From an uncultured Ilumatobacter sp. (GTDB lineage: Bacteria > Actinomycetota > Acidimicrobiia > Acidimicrobiales > Ilumatobacteraceae), in assembly GCA_937891565.1 (NCBI GenBank), contig CALAHA010000129.1, positions 1-5,166 on the forward strand: a stretch of DNA of 5,166 nucleotides, read 5' to 3'. The notes beneath the pieces were generated by a model that was given only the letters and a program-made list of their open reading frames with translations, was not told the DNA's origin and made no database searches. Positions within the stretch are counted from its first letter, which is position 1; each line of letters begins with the position of its first letter. The position numbers and the translations under genes are program-made. Positions 1-5,166 of this stretch are shown here, one piece after another.

Positions 1-148
1 CGAGTGCCTTGGCTGCAACGCCTTCACCCTCGTGGATGAGGCCGAGCAGGATGTGCTCGGTGCCGATGTAGCTGTGGTTGAGTAGCCGGGCTTCTTCCTG
101 CGCGAGCACGACAACTCGTCGTGCTCGGTCGGTAAATCGTTCGAACAT
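1..148 (-). CDS. clpC: ATP-dependent Clp protease ATP-binding subunit ClpC, N-terminal fragment
   Basis: Only the first 49 codons are in the window; the gene continues past the left edge. The translation begins MFERFTDRARRVVVLAQEEA and continues through LLNHSYIGTEHILLGLIHEG, which I recognise as the start of the ClpC N-domain (first Clp_N repeat), nearly identical to actinobacterial ClpC1. ClpC is a cytoplasmic Hsp100/AAA+ unfoldase that feeds substrates to the ClpP peptidase; its N-domain receives substrates and adaptors. The ATPase modules are outside the window. The ATG at 146-148 is preceded by a good Shine-Dalgarno (AAAGGG on the minus strand, 160-155, 6-nt gap), which fixes the start. 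It is transcribed divergently from the DUF1499 gene, and its promoter must lie in 149-388. I saw no CtsR, HspR/HAIR or CIRCE box there, but a different inverted repeat is present at 239-274. Confidence 0.97.
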   Translation of the reverse strand, partial: MFERFTDRARRVVVLAQEEARLLNHSYIGTEHILLGLIHEGEGVAAKAL

Positions 149-238
149 CTGCTGCCCTTTCGTTCAGGGGCCCCTCAATGAGCGCCGTCTGCGGGATGCG
201 AAACAGCGCTCGGAACCAGTGGAATAACTCTATCGGCG

Positions 239-274
239 ACCTGTCACGGTGCCAGGTCGAGCTCCGTGACAGGT
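239..274. promoter_or_regulatory. Inverted repeat upstream of clpC (candidate operator or hairpin)
   Basis: ACCTGTCACGG (239-249) and its exact reverse complement CCGTGACAGGT (264-274) are separated by 14 nt. That is a perfect 11-bp inverted repeat with arm centres about 25 bp apart, roughly 2.4 helical turns. A nested ACCTG-N9-CAGGT palindrome uses the left arm and 253-257. It lies about 90 bp upstream of the clpC start codon. On the clpC strand a weak -10-like TAGAGT falls next to it, at about 227-232, so a bound protein could affect the clpC promoter. No T-tract follows, so it is a poor terminator. It does not match the CtsR, HspR or CIRCE boxes as I know them. The repeat is seen directly; the operator role is inferred. 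Confidence 0.45.
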
Positions 275-388
275 TTCAGCAACTTCTGGGAATACATGAG
301 CGAGTTGATTACGTAGCGCGCATCGCGGCCCGAAGCAAGACGGGAGTGGGTGAGCGGCTCGGGCACGAAAATCGGGCATGATCGGCCT

Positions 389-856
389 ATGCGAATCGTC
401 TTGATTATCGTCGGCCTCCTTGTCACCGTCATCGCGGTCTCGGCAATCATGATTCGCCGTCTCGACCACGATGCGGCGGTCTGGCACGTCGATCCACTCG
501 TTGCAGCGAAGCCGAGCACACCGAACTCGTATCGAGTTGGGCCCGACGGCACGACGGACGCGGACGCAATAGCACCGACCTTCGCGCTGTCTGGCGCCGA
601 CCTGGCAGCCAACTTCGACGCCATTGCCCGCAGCGCTGGCAGTGCAGTCGTTGGTGGCTCGGTAGCCGAGGGCCATGTCACCTATGTCCAGACCAGTGGC
701 CTGTTTGGCTTTCCGGACTATGTGTCGGTGAAGTTCATTGAGATCGATGCAGCCAACAGCACGCTTGCAATCTTGTCTCGATCGCGCCTTGGAAAGAGCG
801 ATCTTGGGGTCAATAAGAAGCGCGTCGAAGCGTGGCTTGGTCAGCTCAGCAGTTGA
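389..856 (+). CDS. DUF1499 family membrane-anchored protein
   Basis: The product is 155 aa. Residues 3-22 form one strongly hydrophobic segment (IVLIIVGLLVTVIAVSAIMI) followed by RR, so the protein is probably anchored by its N-terminus. The orientation is not certain. The rest is one soluble domain. FGFPDYVSVKF (106-116) and SRSRLGKSDLGVNKKRVEAW (130-149) are typical of the DUF1499 family, whose biochemical role is unknown to me; only family membership is claimed. I chose the ATG at 389 because the hydrophobic segment then starts directly after it. An in-frame GTG at 350 would add 13 polar residues (GGGAG lies only 3 nt before it). Neither start has a well-placed Shine-Dalgarno; CATGAT at 377-382, 6 nt before the ATG, could be the -10 of a leaderless transcript. 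The gene is divergent from clpC and 74 bp upstream of trkA, so co-transcription with trkA is possible but unproven. Confidence 0.85.
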   Translation: MRIVLIIVGLLVTVIAVSAIMIRRLDHDAAVWHVDPLVAAKPSTPNSYRVGPDGTTDADAIAPTFALSGADLAANFDAIARSAGSAVVGGSVAEGHVTYVQTSGLFGFPDYVSVKFIEIDAANSTLAILSRSRLGKSDLGVNKKRVEAWLGQLSS

Positions 857-867
857 TCACGAGCTGA
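841..867 (+). terminator. Weak hairpin overlapping the DUF1499 stop codon
   Basis: TCAGCTC (841-847) and GAGCTGA (861-867) form a perfect 7-bp stem with a 13-nt loop that contains the TGA stop at 854-856. No run of T follows, so as an intrinsic terminator it is weak. It could attenuate readthrough into trkA or simply protect the 3' end. Confidence 0.2.
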
Positions 868-930
868 ACGGGGCCAAACGATTCGCATGAATGTCGCGCG
901 CCGGCGCCCCCGATCAGGCAGGCTGATGGA

Positions 931-2295
931 ATGCATGTCGTGATCGTCGGCGCCGGCGAGGTCGGCTGGTACCTCGCACAACGGCTCGGGGCCGAGGGCC
1001 ACGACGTTGTCGTCATCGAGCAGAACGAGGCAATTGCGTCGGCAATCGGTGCTCAGCTCGACGTTCAGGTCGTCGTTGGCAACGCGACATTGCCATCGAC
1101 GATGAAGGCCGCACGCATTGATCGCGCCGACCTCCTCGCCGGAGTCACGCAGAACGACGAGGTCAATCTCATCGCATCGCTGTTGGCGAAAGAAGCGGGG
1201 GTCGCTCAGACCGTCGTCCGCATCCAGACCGAAGAACTCCGTGGAGAGGGCGGCGCACGCCTCCGCGAGATCATGCGCGCCGATGTGGTCATCGATCCCG
1301 ACGCTGACACCGCCGACGAGATCATGGCGCTCACCCAGGCATCGGGCGCCGACGAGGTGTATCAGATGTCCGGAGGCGACCTGCTCGTCCTTGGCTGCAC
1401 GATCGGCGAGGGCGCCACGTTGGCCGGAAGCACCCTCGCAGAAATTGGCGCATCGTTCGAGCCCGACTGGCGCTTCCTTTTCGGCGCGCTGACGCGTGAC
1501 GGAGAGACCGTTATTCCGCGGGGAGATCAACGCCTCGAGGCTGGGGACCACGTTCGAGTTCTCACTAACCGCCAGAGCCGCAACGAGATCCTCGAATTGC
1601 TCGGTGCCTCGCACCAGCGCGCCAAGCGCGTGATGGTGCTCGGCGGCGGCGCCGTAGGCACCCGCGTTGCCGAGCGACTCGAAGCTGACGGAGCCGATGT
1701 CGTCCTTGTCGAACACGACATTGAACGCGCCCGCGTGCTGAGCGAGAAATTGCCGCGCGTCACGGTGGTGCAAGGCGACATCGAAGACACCGACATGCTG
1801 AGCGAGGAGTCGATCACCGACAAAGACCTCGTGATCGCGGCCACAGGTGACGACGCGGCCAACGTGCTCGCTTGTGCTTTTGCGGCGACCGGTCGAAACA
1901 CGTTCACGGTTGCCGTGATTCATCGGCTCAGCCTGCTGCCGCTCGTTCGCCAATTCGGCATCGACGCAGCGCTCAGCCCACGCACCGCATCGGCCAACGC
2001 AGTGCTGCGTCACGTGCGCGGCGGAACGGCGTCGGTGGCGACCTTCCTCGAGAGCGACATCGAGGTCGACGAGATCGAGATCGAAGCCAATTCTGAGGCA
2101 GACGGTGCTGTAGTCGCCGAGTTGCATCTGCCACACTCGATCGTGCTCGGCGCTGTCATCCGCCCAGGACAAGCCGGTCGCATTGTGCGCGGCAACACCA
2201 TTCTTCACGCGGGCGACAACGTCGTGGTTTTTGCTCGCCCCGATTCACTGCCAGCGCTGCGCAAAGCATTCACCTGTGTGGCGGACCATCGGTGA
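931..2295 (+). CDS. trkA: Trk potassium uptake system regulatory protein TrkA
   Basis: The product is 454 aa, close to the usual length of about 458 aa for full-length duplicated TrkA. It is the cytoplasmic, nucleotide-binding ring protein that gates the TrkH channel. Two RCK modules follow each other. RCK_N 1 (about 1-120) has the Rossmann motif GAGEVG at 7-12 and an acidic E30 at the end of strand 2, expected for NAD(H) binding. RCK_C 1 (about 140-215) follows. RCK_N 2 (from about 232) has GGGAVG at 238-243 and E261, and RCK_C 2 is at about 370-447 (DGAVVAELHLP, ILHAGDNVVVF). Both glycine motifs are intact, so both nucleotide sites could work. The ATG at 931 begins directly at the first beta strand (MHVVIVGAGEVG). 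AGG at 920-922, 8 nt before it, is a modest ribosome site. The stop overlaps the trkH start. A long antisense frame across this gene is a codon-usage shadow. Confidence 0.96.
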   Translation: MHVVIVGAGEVGWYLAQRLGAEGHDVVVIEQNEAIASAIGAQLDVQVVVGNATLPSTMKAARIDRADLLAGVTQNDEVNLIASLLAKEAGVAQTVVRIQTEELRGEGGARLREIMRADVVIDPDADTADEIMALTQASGADEVYQMSGGDLLVLGCTIGEGATLAGSTLAEIGASFEPDWRFLFGALTRDGETVIPRGDQRLEAGDHVRVLTNRQSRNEILELLGASHQRAKRVMVLGGGAVGTRVAERLEADGADVVLVEHDIERARVLSEKLPRVTVVQGDIEDTDMLSEESITDKDLVIAATGDDAANVLACAFAATGRNTFTVAVIHRLSLLPLVRQFGIDAALSPRTASANAVLRHVRGGTASVATFLESDIEVDEIEIEANSEADGAVVAELHLPHSIVLGAVIRPGQAGRIVRGNTILHAGDNVVVFARPDSLPALRKAFTCVADHR

Positions 2296-3878
2296 GCAAC
2301 CTCGAACCGCACGGTTCGCATCGGATTCACCGACCTGACACCCACGCGCTGCTGAACCCGCGCGTGTCCGTCTTCGGTGACCGTGGCGAGCGACTGTTTA
2401 CGCAGCAGCGACGACCTTCGCTCCTGCTGAACGTGGTTGGCCTGACGCTGACCGTTGTCGGGGTCGGCATCGCCATTTCCGGCATTGTTGACGTCATCGA
2501 TGGCGGTCCCGACGTCGTCGCGCTGCTGATTACCGGGGTCATCACGGCGATCGTCGGTGCAGTCATGTGGCAGAGCACCGTCGCGCCAAAGCAAATTCGC
2601 GTCCTCGACGTGTTCACCACCGTCACTGTCGCGTGGGTGACTATTGCCGCTGTCGGTGCCATCCCTTACCTCGTTACGGGGCATTTCACCCGCGTTGACG
2701 ATGCGCTGTTCGAAGCCATGTCTGGGTTCACGACCACCGGTGCAACGGTCACCCCCGACATCGAATCCACGTCGAAAGGCCTGCTCTTCTGGCGGTCAAT
2801 GACGCAGTGGATCGGCGGGATGGGCGTCATCGTGCTCGTTGTCGCCGTGCTGCCGACGGTTGGATCGGGCGGAATGAGCCTGCTCGAAGCGGAAGCGCCG
2901 GGCCCCACTGGTGAGCGGCTCACCCCGCGGGTGCGTGAAACAGCGCGCCGGCTCTGGGCGGTCTACGTCGGCTTCACCGTGTTGATGGCGGTCGCGTACT
3001 TCGCAGCCGGGATGAGCATGTACGACGCGGTGAGCCACTCCTTCACGACGGTCTCGACCGGTGGCTTCTCTCCGTACCAAGCCTCGTTCGGCCATTTCGA
3101 ATCGGCGCTACTTGAATGGGTTTGTATCGTCGGCATGTTGTTGGCTGGCGGCAGCTTCACGCTGTACTGGCGCGCGCTGCGCGGCAACGTGAAGCCGCTT
3201 CTGCGCTCGACCGAGTTCCACGTGTACCTTGCGTTCGTGAGCGCCATCACGCTCTGGGCGTTTGTGACAGCGGGCAACAACGGCGGTCAGTCGACGGGAT
3301 TCCGTGATGCGCTGTTCACCACCGCGTCGACGGTCACCACGACCGGCTATGTGGCAACCGAATATGGCCTGTGGAGCCAGACGGCGCAGTCGTTGCTGCT
3401 GATTGCGCTGCCACTCGGCGCCATGGCCGGCTCGACCGCTGGTGGCATCAAGTTGCTGCGGGTGATGGCAGTGTCGAGTTTCGCCCATCGCGAGGCGCTG
3501 AAGCATCTCCACCCGAAGCTGGTTCGACCAGTCCGCGTCGGCAATGCGTCATTGTCAGATGACGTCGCGGGCAAGGTCGTCGGATTTCTGCTGCTGGCGC
3601 TGGTGATCTTCGGTGGCGGATCGTTCGCCATCGCTGCGACAGGCCCCGACTTGATCACGTCGTTCTCTGCGTCGGCGACCGCTCTCGGCAACGTAGGTCC
3701 CGGCCTCGGACTGCTGGACCACACGGGCGACTTCACGGTGATTCCGCGGGCGGGCCGATGGATTGCGACGTTGCAGATGCTTCTCGGGCGCCTCGAGATT
3801 TACCCGGTGATTTTGGCCCTCTCGGTCGTCACCCTGCGGCTCCCCAAGCGACTCCTCCCGCGTCGCCGCAGCCGCTGA
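2292..3878 (+). CDS. trkH: Trk-type potassium channel/transporter subunit TrkH
   Basis: The product is 528 aa, an integral membrane protein of the Trk/Ktr/HKT superfamily: four M1-P-M2 repeats preceded by two extra helices (about 43-66 and 75-93). The four selectivity-filter loops are visible: FTTTGATV (146-153), FTTVSTGGFSPY (251-262), STVTTTGY (346-353) and SATALGNVGPG (461-471), each with a filter glycine. GSTAGGIK (380-387) is the intramembrane gating loop of the third repeat, and LGRLEIYP (498-505) carries the conserved arginine of the last M2 helix. No key residue appears lost. The C-terminus is basic (KRLLPRRRSR). The GTG start sits inside the trkA stop (GTGA, 4-nt overlap) after a weak GGCGG, so translation is probably coupled, giving matched amounts of TrkA and TrkH. 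The first 42 residues are a polar cytoplasmic extension; no nearer start fits better. Confidence 0.96.
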   Translation: MSNLEPHGSHRIHRPDTHALLNPRVSVFGDRGERLFTQQRRPSLLLNVVGLTLTVVGVGIAISGIVDVIDGGPDVVALLITGVITAIVGAVMWQSTVAPKQIRVLDVFTTVTVAWVTIAAVGAIPYLVTGHFTRVDDALFEAMSGFTTTGATVTPDIESTSKGLLFWRSMTQWIGGMGVIVLVVAVLPTVGSGGMSLLEAEAPGPTGERLTPRVRETARRLWAVYVGFTVLMAVAYFAAGMSMYDAVSHSFTTVSTGGFSPYQASFGHFESALLEWVCIVGMLLAGGSFTLYWRALRGNVKPLLRSTEFHVYLAFVSAITLWAFVTAGNNGGQSTGFRDALFTTASTVTTTGYVATEYGLWSQTAQSLLLIALPLGAMAGSTAGGIKLLRVMAVSSFAHREALKHLHPKLVRPVRVGNASLSDDVAGKVVGFLLLALVIFGGGSFAIAATGPDLITSFSASATALGNVGPGLGLLDHTGDFTVIPRAGRWIATLQMLLGRLEIYPVILALSVVTLRLPKRLLPRRRSR

Positions 3879-3914
3879 CCCATACTTGCCGCCCGCACGT
3901 CTGGGGCCCGGCGA

Positions 3915-3962
3915 TTTCTGTGTGAGCGATTGCGGCGGCGAACCCTGGAATCGGTCACATAG
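3915..3962 (+). repeat. Palindromic repeat copy A (left pair, outer)
   Basis: The 41-bp core is 3920-3960. The left arm CTGTGTGAGCGATTG (3918-3932) pairs with 3948-3962 at 12 of 15 positions around a 15-nt loop. The 27 bp at 3915-3941 are identical to 3976-4002 of copy B. It lies 36 bp past the trkH stop and no T-tract follows, so it is not a classic terminator. Confidence 0.85.
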
Positions 3963-3975
3963 ATGAGAACCCCGC

Positions 3976-4025
3976 TTTCTGTGTGAGCGATTGCGGCGGC
4001 GATTTCGCGAATCCCTCACACAGAA
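3976..4025 (+). repeat. Palindromic repeat copy B (left pair, inner)
   Basis: The 41-bp core is 3981-4021, exactly 61 bp after copy A's core. The left arm TTCTGTGTGAGCGATTG (3977-3993) pairs with 4009-4025 at 15 of 17 positions, the best hairpin of the four. The core ends 15 bp before the stop codon of the convergent AbiEi/DUF559 gene. The conserved arm is the one facing away from that gene. Confidence 0.88.
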
Positions 4026-4036
4026 CTTGGGCTGAG

Positions 4037-4951
4037 TCACCGGGCGAGGGCCGCGGCGAGTCGCCTGAGCACCGCGTCGGCATCGTCAACGACATCGCGA
4101 TACGTGAACTGATAGACCCGGAACCCGTCGTCGACGAGTGCGTTCATCCGGGCCGTGTCGCGTGCGATTTGCTCCGTTGTGCGGTGGTACCGCTGACCCA
4201 AGGCCTCGACGACGATGTTGGTCCCTGGAAATCGGAAGTCAACTCGGACGACTCGATCGCGGGCGCGAGTGAGGACCTGTTGTGTGTCGGGTCGCGGGAG
4301 CGCAGAGGCATCGACAAGTCGAAGAAACTCTCGTTCGAGCCAGCTGTGCCCGCCTCGACCGAACTCGAACGAGTTGATCGCGTCGAGCAGCTTGGGAATC
4401 CCGTACCTCCCCTGTGCTGCGAGCGCGACGATCCGTCGGTGCACAAGCCGCTCGCTGAACTTGCCGTCTCGAAGGCCCGAGTCGTACGCAGCAACGAGTC
4501 GTTCCGGAGGCTCGGTTCGTGCGAGATCGACGACGGTCCGAGCCCCGCTGGTGACGGCCAGACCAGCGACCCTGCTCCGATCGATGAGCGGCAGCGCAGT
4601 GGTCGTGTGGATTCGCTGACCGATGCGCCGGACGTTTCGATGCCGCTCGGTCGTGACATCGAAAGGAGCACCGAGCTCGAACCCGTCAAATCCGTGGAGA
4701 GCGGCGGCAGTTGGCCCGCTTGCCCAGACATCGCCCCCAATGTCGAGGAGCAGCGCAGCCAGTTGTGCGGGTGGCCCGCTTGGTGCGCCGGGCAGGCGAT
4801 AGGCGTGTGTTCCGGATTGGATGAGGGTGCCGCTCTGGACTCGGCTCCGAAGCTGGTCATTCGATCCGCCTAAGGACCGCACCTGCGTGCGGGTGACGAA
4901 CCCCAGCTGACCGTTCGCGATCGACGCAATGCGTCGATTCAGATTGGTCAT
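4037..4951 (-). CDS. AbiEi-like winged-helix / DUF559 (Vsr-like nuclease fold) protein
   Basis: The product is 304 aa from the ATG at 4949-4951. An in-frame GTG at 4988-4990 would add 13 residues, but MTNLNRRIASIANGQLGFVT matches how family members usually begin. The N-terminus (about 1-50: GFVTRTQVRSLGGSNDQLRS) resembles the winged-helix domain of type IV AbiEi antitoxins. The middle (about 60-190, with TAAALHGF and GARTVVDLAR) is typical of the same family. The C-terminus (about 200-300) looks like DUF559, a Vsr-like PD-(D/E)XK fold: E206 in SWLEREFL, D238 in RVDFRFP, E249 in VVEALGQRYH, then RDTARMNAL and GFRVYQFTYRDVV. Many relatives read EVDG where this reads EALG, so an acidic residue near the active site is replaced by Leu251 and catalysis is uncertain. 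No AbiEii toxin gene is adjacent. The gene converges on trkH and is bracketed by inverted pairs of palindromic repeats. Its role is unknown: DNA binding or regulation, defence, or a nuclease linked to the repeats. Confidence 0.88.
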   Translation of the reverse strand: MTNLNRRIASIANGQLGFVTRTQVRSLGGSNDQLRSRVQSGTLIQSGTHAYRLPGAPSGPPAQLAALLLDIGGDVWASGPTAAALHGFDGFELGAPFDVTTERHRNVRRIGQRIHTTTALPLIDRSRVAGLAVTSGARTVVDLARTEPPERLVAAYDSGLRDGKFSERLVHRRIVALAAQGRYGIPKLLDAINSFEFGRGGHSWLEREFLRLVDASALPRPDTQQVLTRARDRVVRVDFRFPGTNIVVEALGQRYHRTTEQIARDTARMNALVDDGFRVYQFTYRDVVDDADAVLRRLAAALAR

Positions 4952-5000
4952 ATCGCCATCTTGCCGGAGCGGTGTCACAGAGCTGGGCACGCAAACAGGC

Positions 5001-5050
5001 TTTTGTGTGAGCGATTGCAGTATCCGACGCCGCTAACGCTCACCCAAAAA
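5001..5050 (-). repeat. Palindromic repeat copy C (right pair, inner)
   Basis: The 41-bp core is 5005-5045, read on the minus strand. Arms 5001-5018 and 5032-5049 pair at 15 of 18 positions around a 13-nt loop. On the minus strand it reads GGGTGAGCGTTAGCGGCGTC, matching the conserved arm of copies A and B with few changes, but in inverted orientation. The core starts 53 bp upstream of the AbiEi/DUF559 start codon, so that gene's promoter may lie in or next to it. Confidence 0.82.
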
Positions 5051-5060
5051 TCAGACGAGC

Positions 5061-5111
5061 GCTTTGTGCGAGCTATTGCCCGAAACGACGCCGCTATCGC
5101 TCACACAAAGC
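5061..5111 (-). repeat. Palindromic repeat copy D (right pair, outer)
   Basis: The 41-bp core is 5066-5106, read on the minus strand, exactly 61 bp from copy C's core. Arms 5061-5079 and 5093-5111 pair at 16 of 19 positions around a 13-nt loop. The minus-strand arm GTGTGAGCGATAGCGGCGTC matches copies A and B apart from two substitutions in 20. Confidence 0.85.
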
Positions 5112-5123
5112 AAATTCTCGATT

Positions 5124-5166
5124 TGAGCGGTGGGGTCTGGGTGAGCGGTGGGGTCTGGGTGAGCGG
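5124..5166 (+). repeat. 18-bp tandem direct repeat, cut by the right edge
   Basis: The unit TGAGCGGTGGGGTCTGGG occurs perfectly at 5124-5141 and 5142-5159, then TGAGCGG (5160-5166) starts a third copy that leaves the window. The total number is unknown. The unit shares GGGTGAGCG with an arm of copy C. Being a multiple of 3, it could be coding: a minus-strand frame reads PLTQTP twice and ends at a TGA inside copy D. No start or family is visible, so I treat it as non-coding. Confidence 0.85.

Noticed and set aside
166..175. AGGGGCCCCT palindrome just upstream of the clpC ribosome site
   Set aside because: A 10-bp GC palindrome with no loop is easily expected by chance in GC-rich DNA and matches no operator I know.
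178..381. 67-aa plus-strand frame upstream of the DUF1499 gene
   Set aside because: It runs across the inverted repeat, overlaps the next gene's upstream region, has no ribosome site and no recognisable features.
898..907. GCGCCGGCGC palindrome before trkA
   Set aside because: It is perfect but short and low in complexity, and has no loop or T-tract, so neither operator nor terminator can be supported.
841..2208. 455-aa open frame antisense to trkA
   Set aside because: Its translation is rich in His, Cys, Arg and Asp with no recognisable domain, while the opposite strand encodes an intact TrkA. Long antisense frames are common in GC-rich genes.
3983..4873. 296-aa plus-strand frame opposite the AbiEi/DUF559 gene
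   Set aside because: It begins inside repeat copy B and shows no family signature; the minus-strand product has clear winged-helix and DUF559 motifs.
3915..5111. CRISPR array or classic intrinsic terminators
   Set aside because: The copies are only two per side, in opposite orientations and separated by a gene, so they are not a CRISPR array. No T-run follows any of the hairpins next to the gene ends.

Overview
The window looks like a chromosomal segment from a GC-rich actinobacterium. The clearest clue is the left-edge fragment, which is the N-terminus of an actinobacterial-type ClpC. The trkA-trkH arrangement and the AbiEi/DUF559-type protein also fit. I lean towards a non-Streptomyces, non-Mycobacterium lineage such as Acidimicrobiia, but the sequence alone does not settle this.

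Layout. (1) Positions 1-148, minus strand: the start of clpC, running off the left edge. (2) Positions 149-388: a divergent intergenic region with a strong inverted repeat (11-bp arms), a candidate operator or hairpin on the clpC side. (3) Positions 389-856, plus strand: a small membrane-anchored DUF1499 protein. (4) Positions 931-2295 and 2292-3878, plus strand: trkA and trkH, overlapping by 4 nt (GTGA). They encode the cytoplasmic NAD-binding regulator and the membrane channel of a Trk potassium uptake system. (5) Positions 4037-4951, minus strand and convergent with trkH: a solo protein with an AbiEi-like N-terminal winged helix and a DUF559 (Vsr-like) nuclease-fold C-terminus.

The least ordinary structure surrounds gene (5). 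On each side lie two copies of a 41-bp imperfect palindrome. In both pairs the copies have the same orientation and an exact 61-bp period, and the two pairs face each other across the gene. Each flank is thus a 102-bp block (41+20+41), and the blocks are inverted relative to each other. The outward arm (GTGTGAGCGATWGCGGCG) is well conserved, while the loops, inward arms and 20-bp spacers have diverged. An 18-bp tandem repeat starts just outside the right block and runs off the window. The gene plus its blocks may be a small mobile or repeat-associated unit; alternatively, the repeats may be a dispersed REP-like family that sits in intergenic space. Genome-wide counting would decide.

The housekeeping part (clpC, DUF1499, trkA, trkH) looks ordinary and intact.
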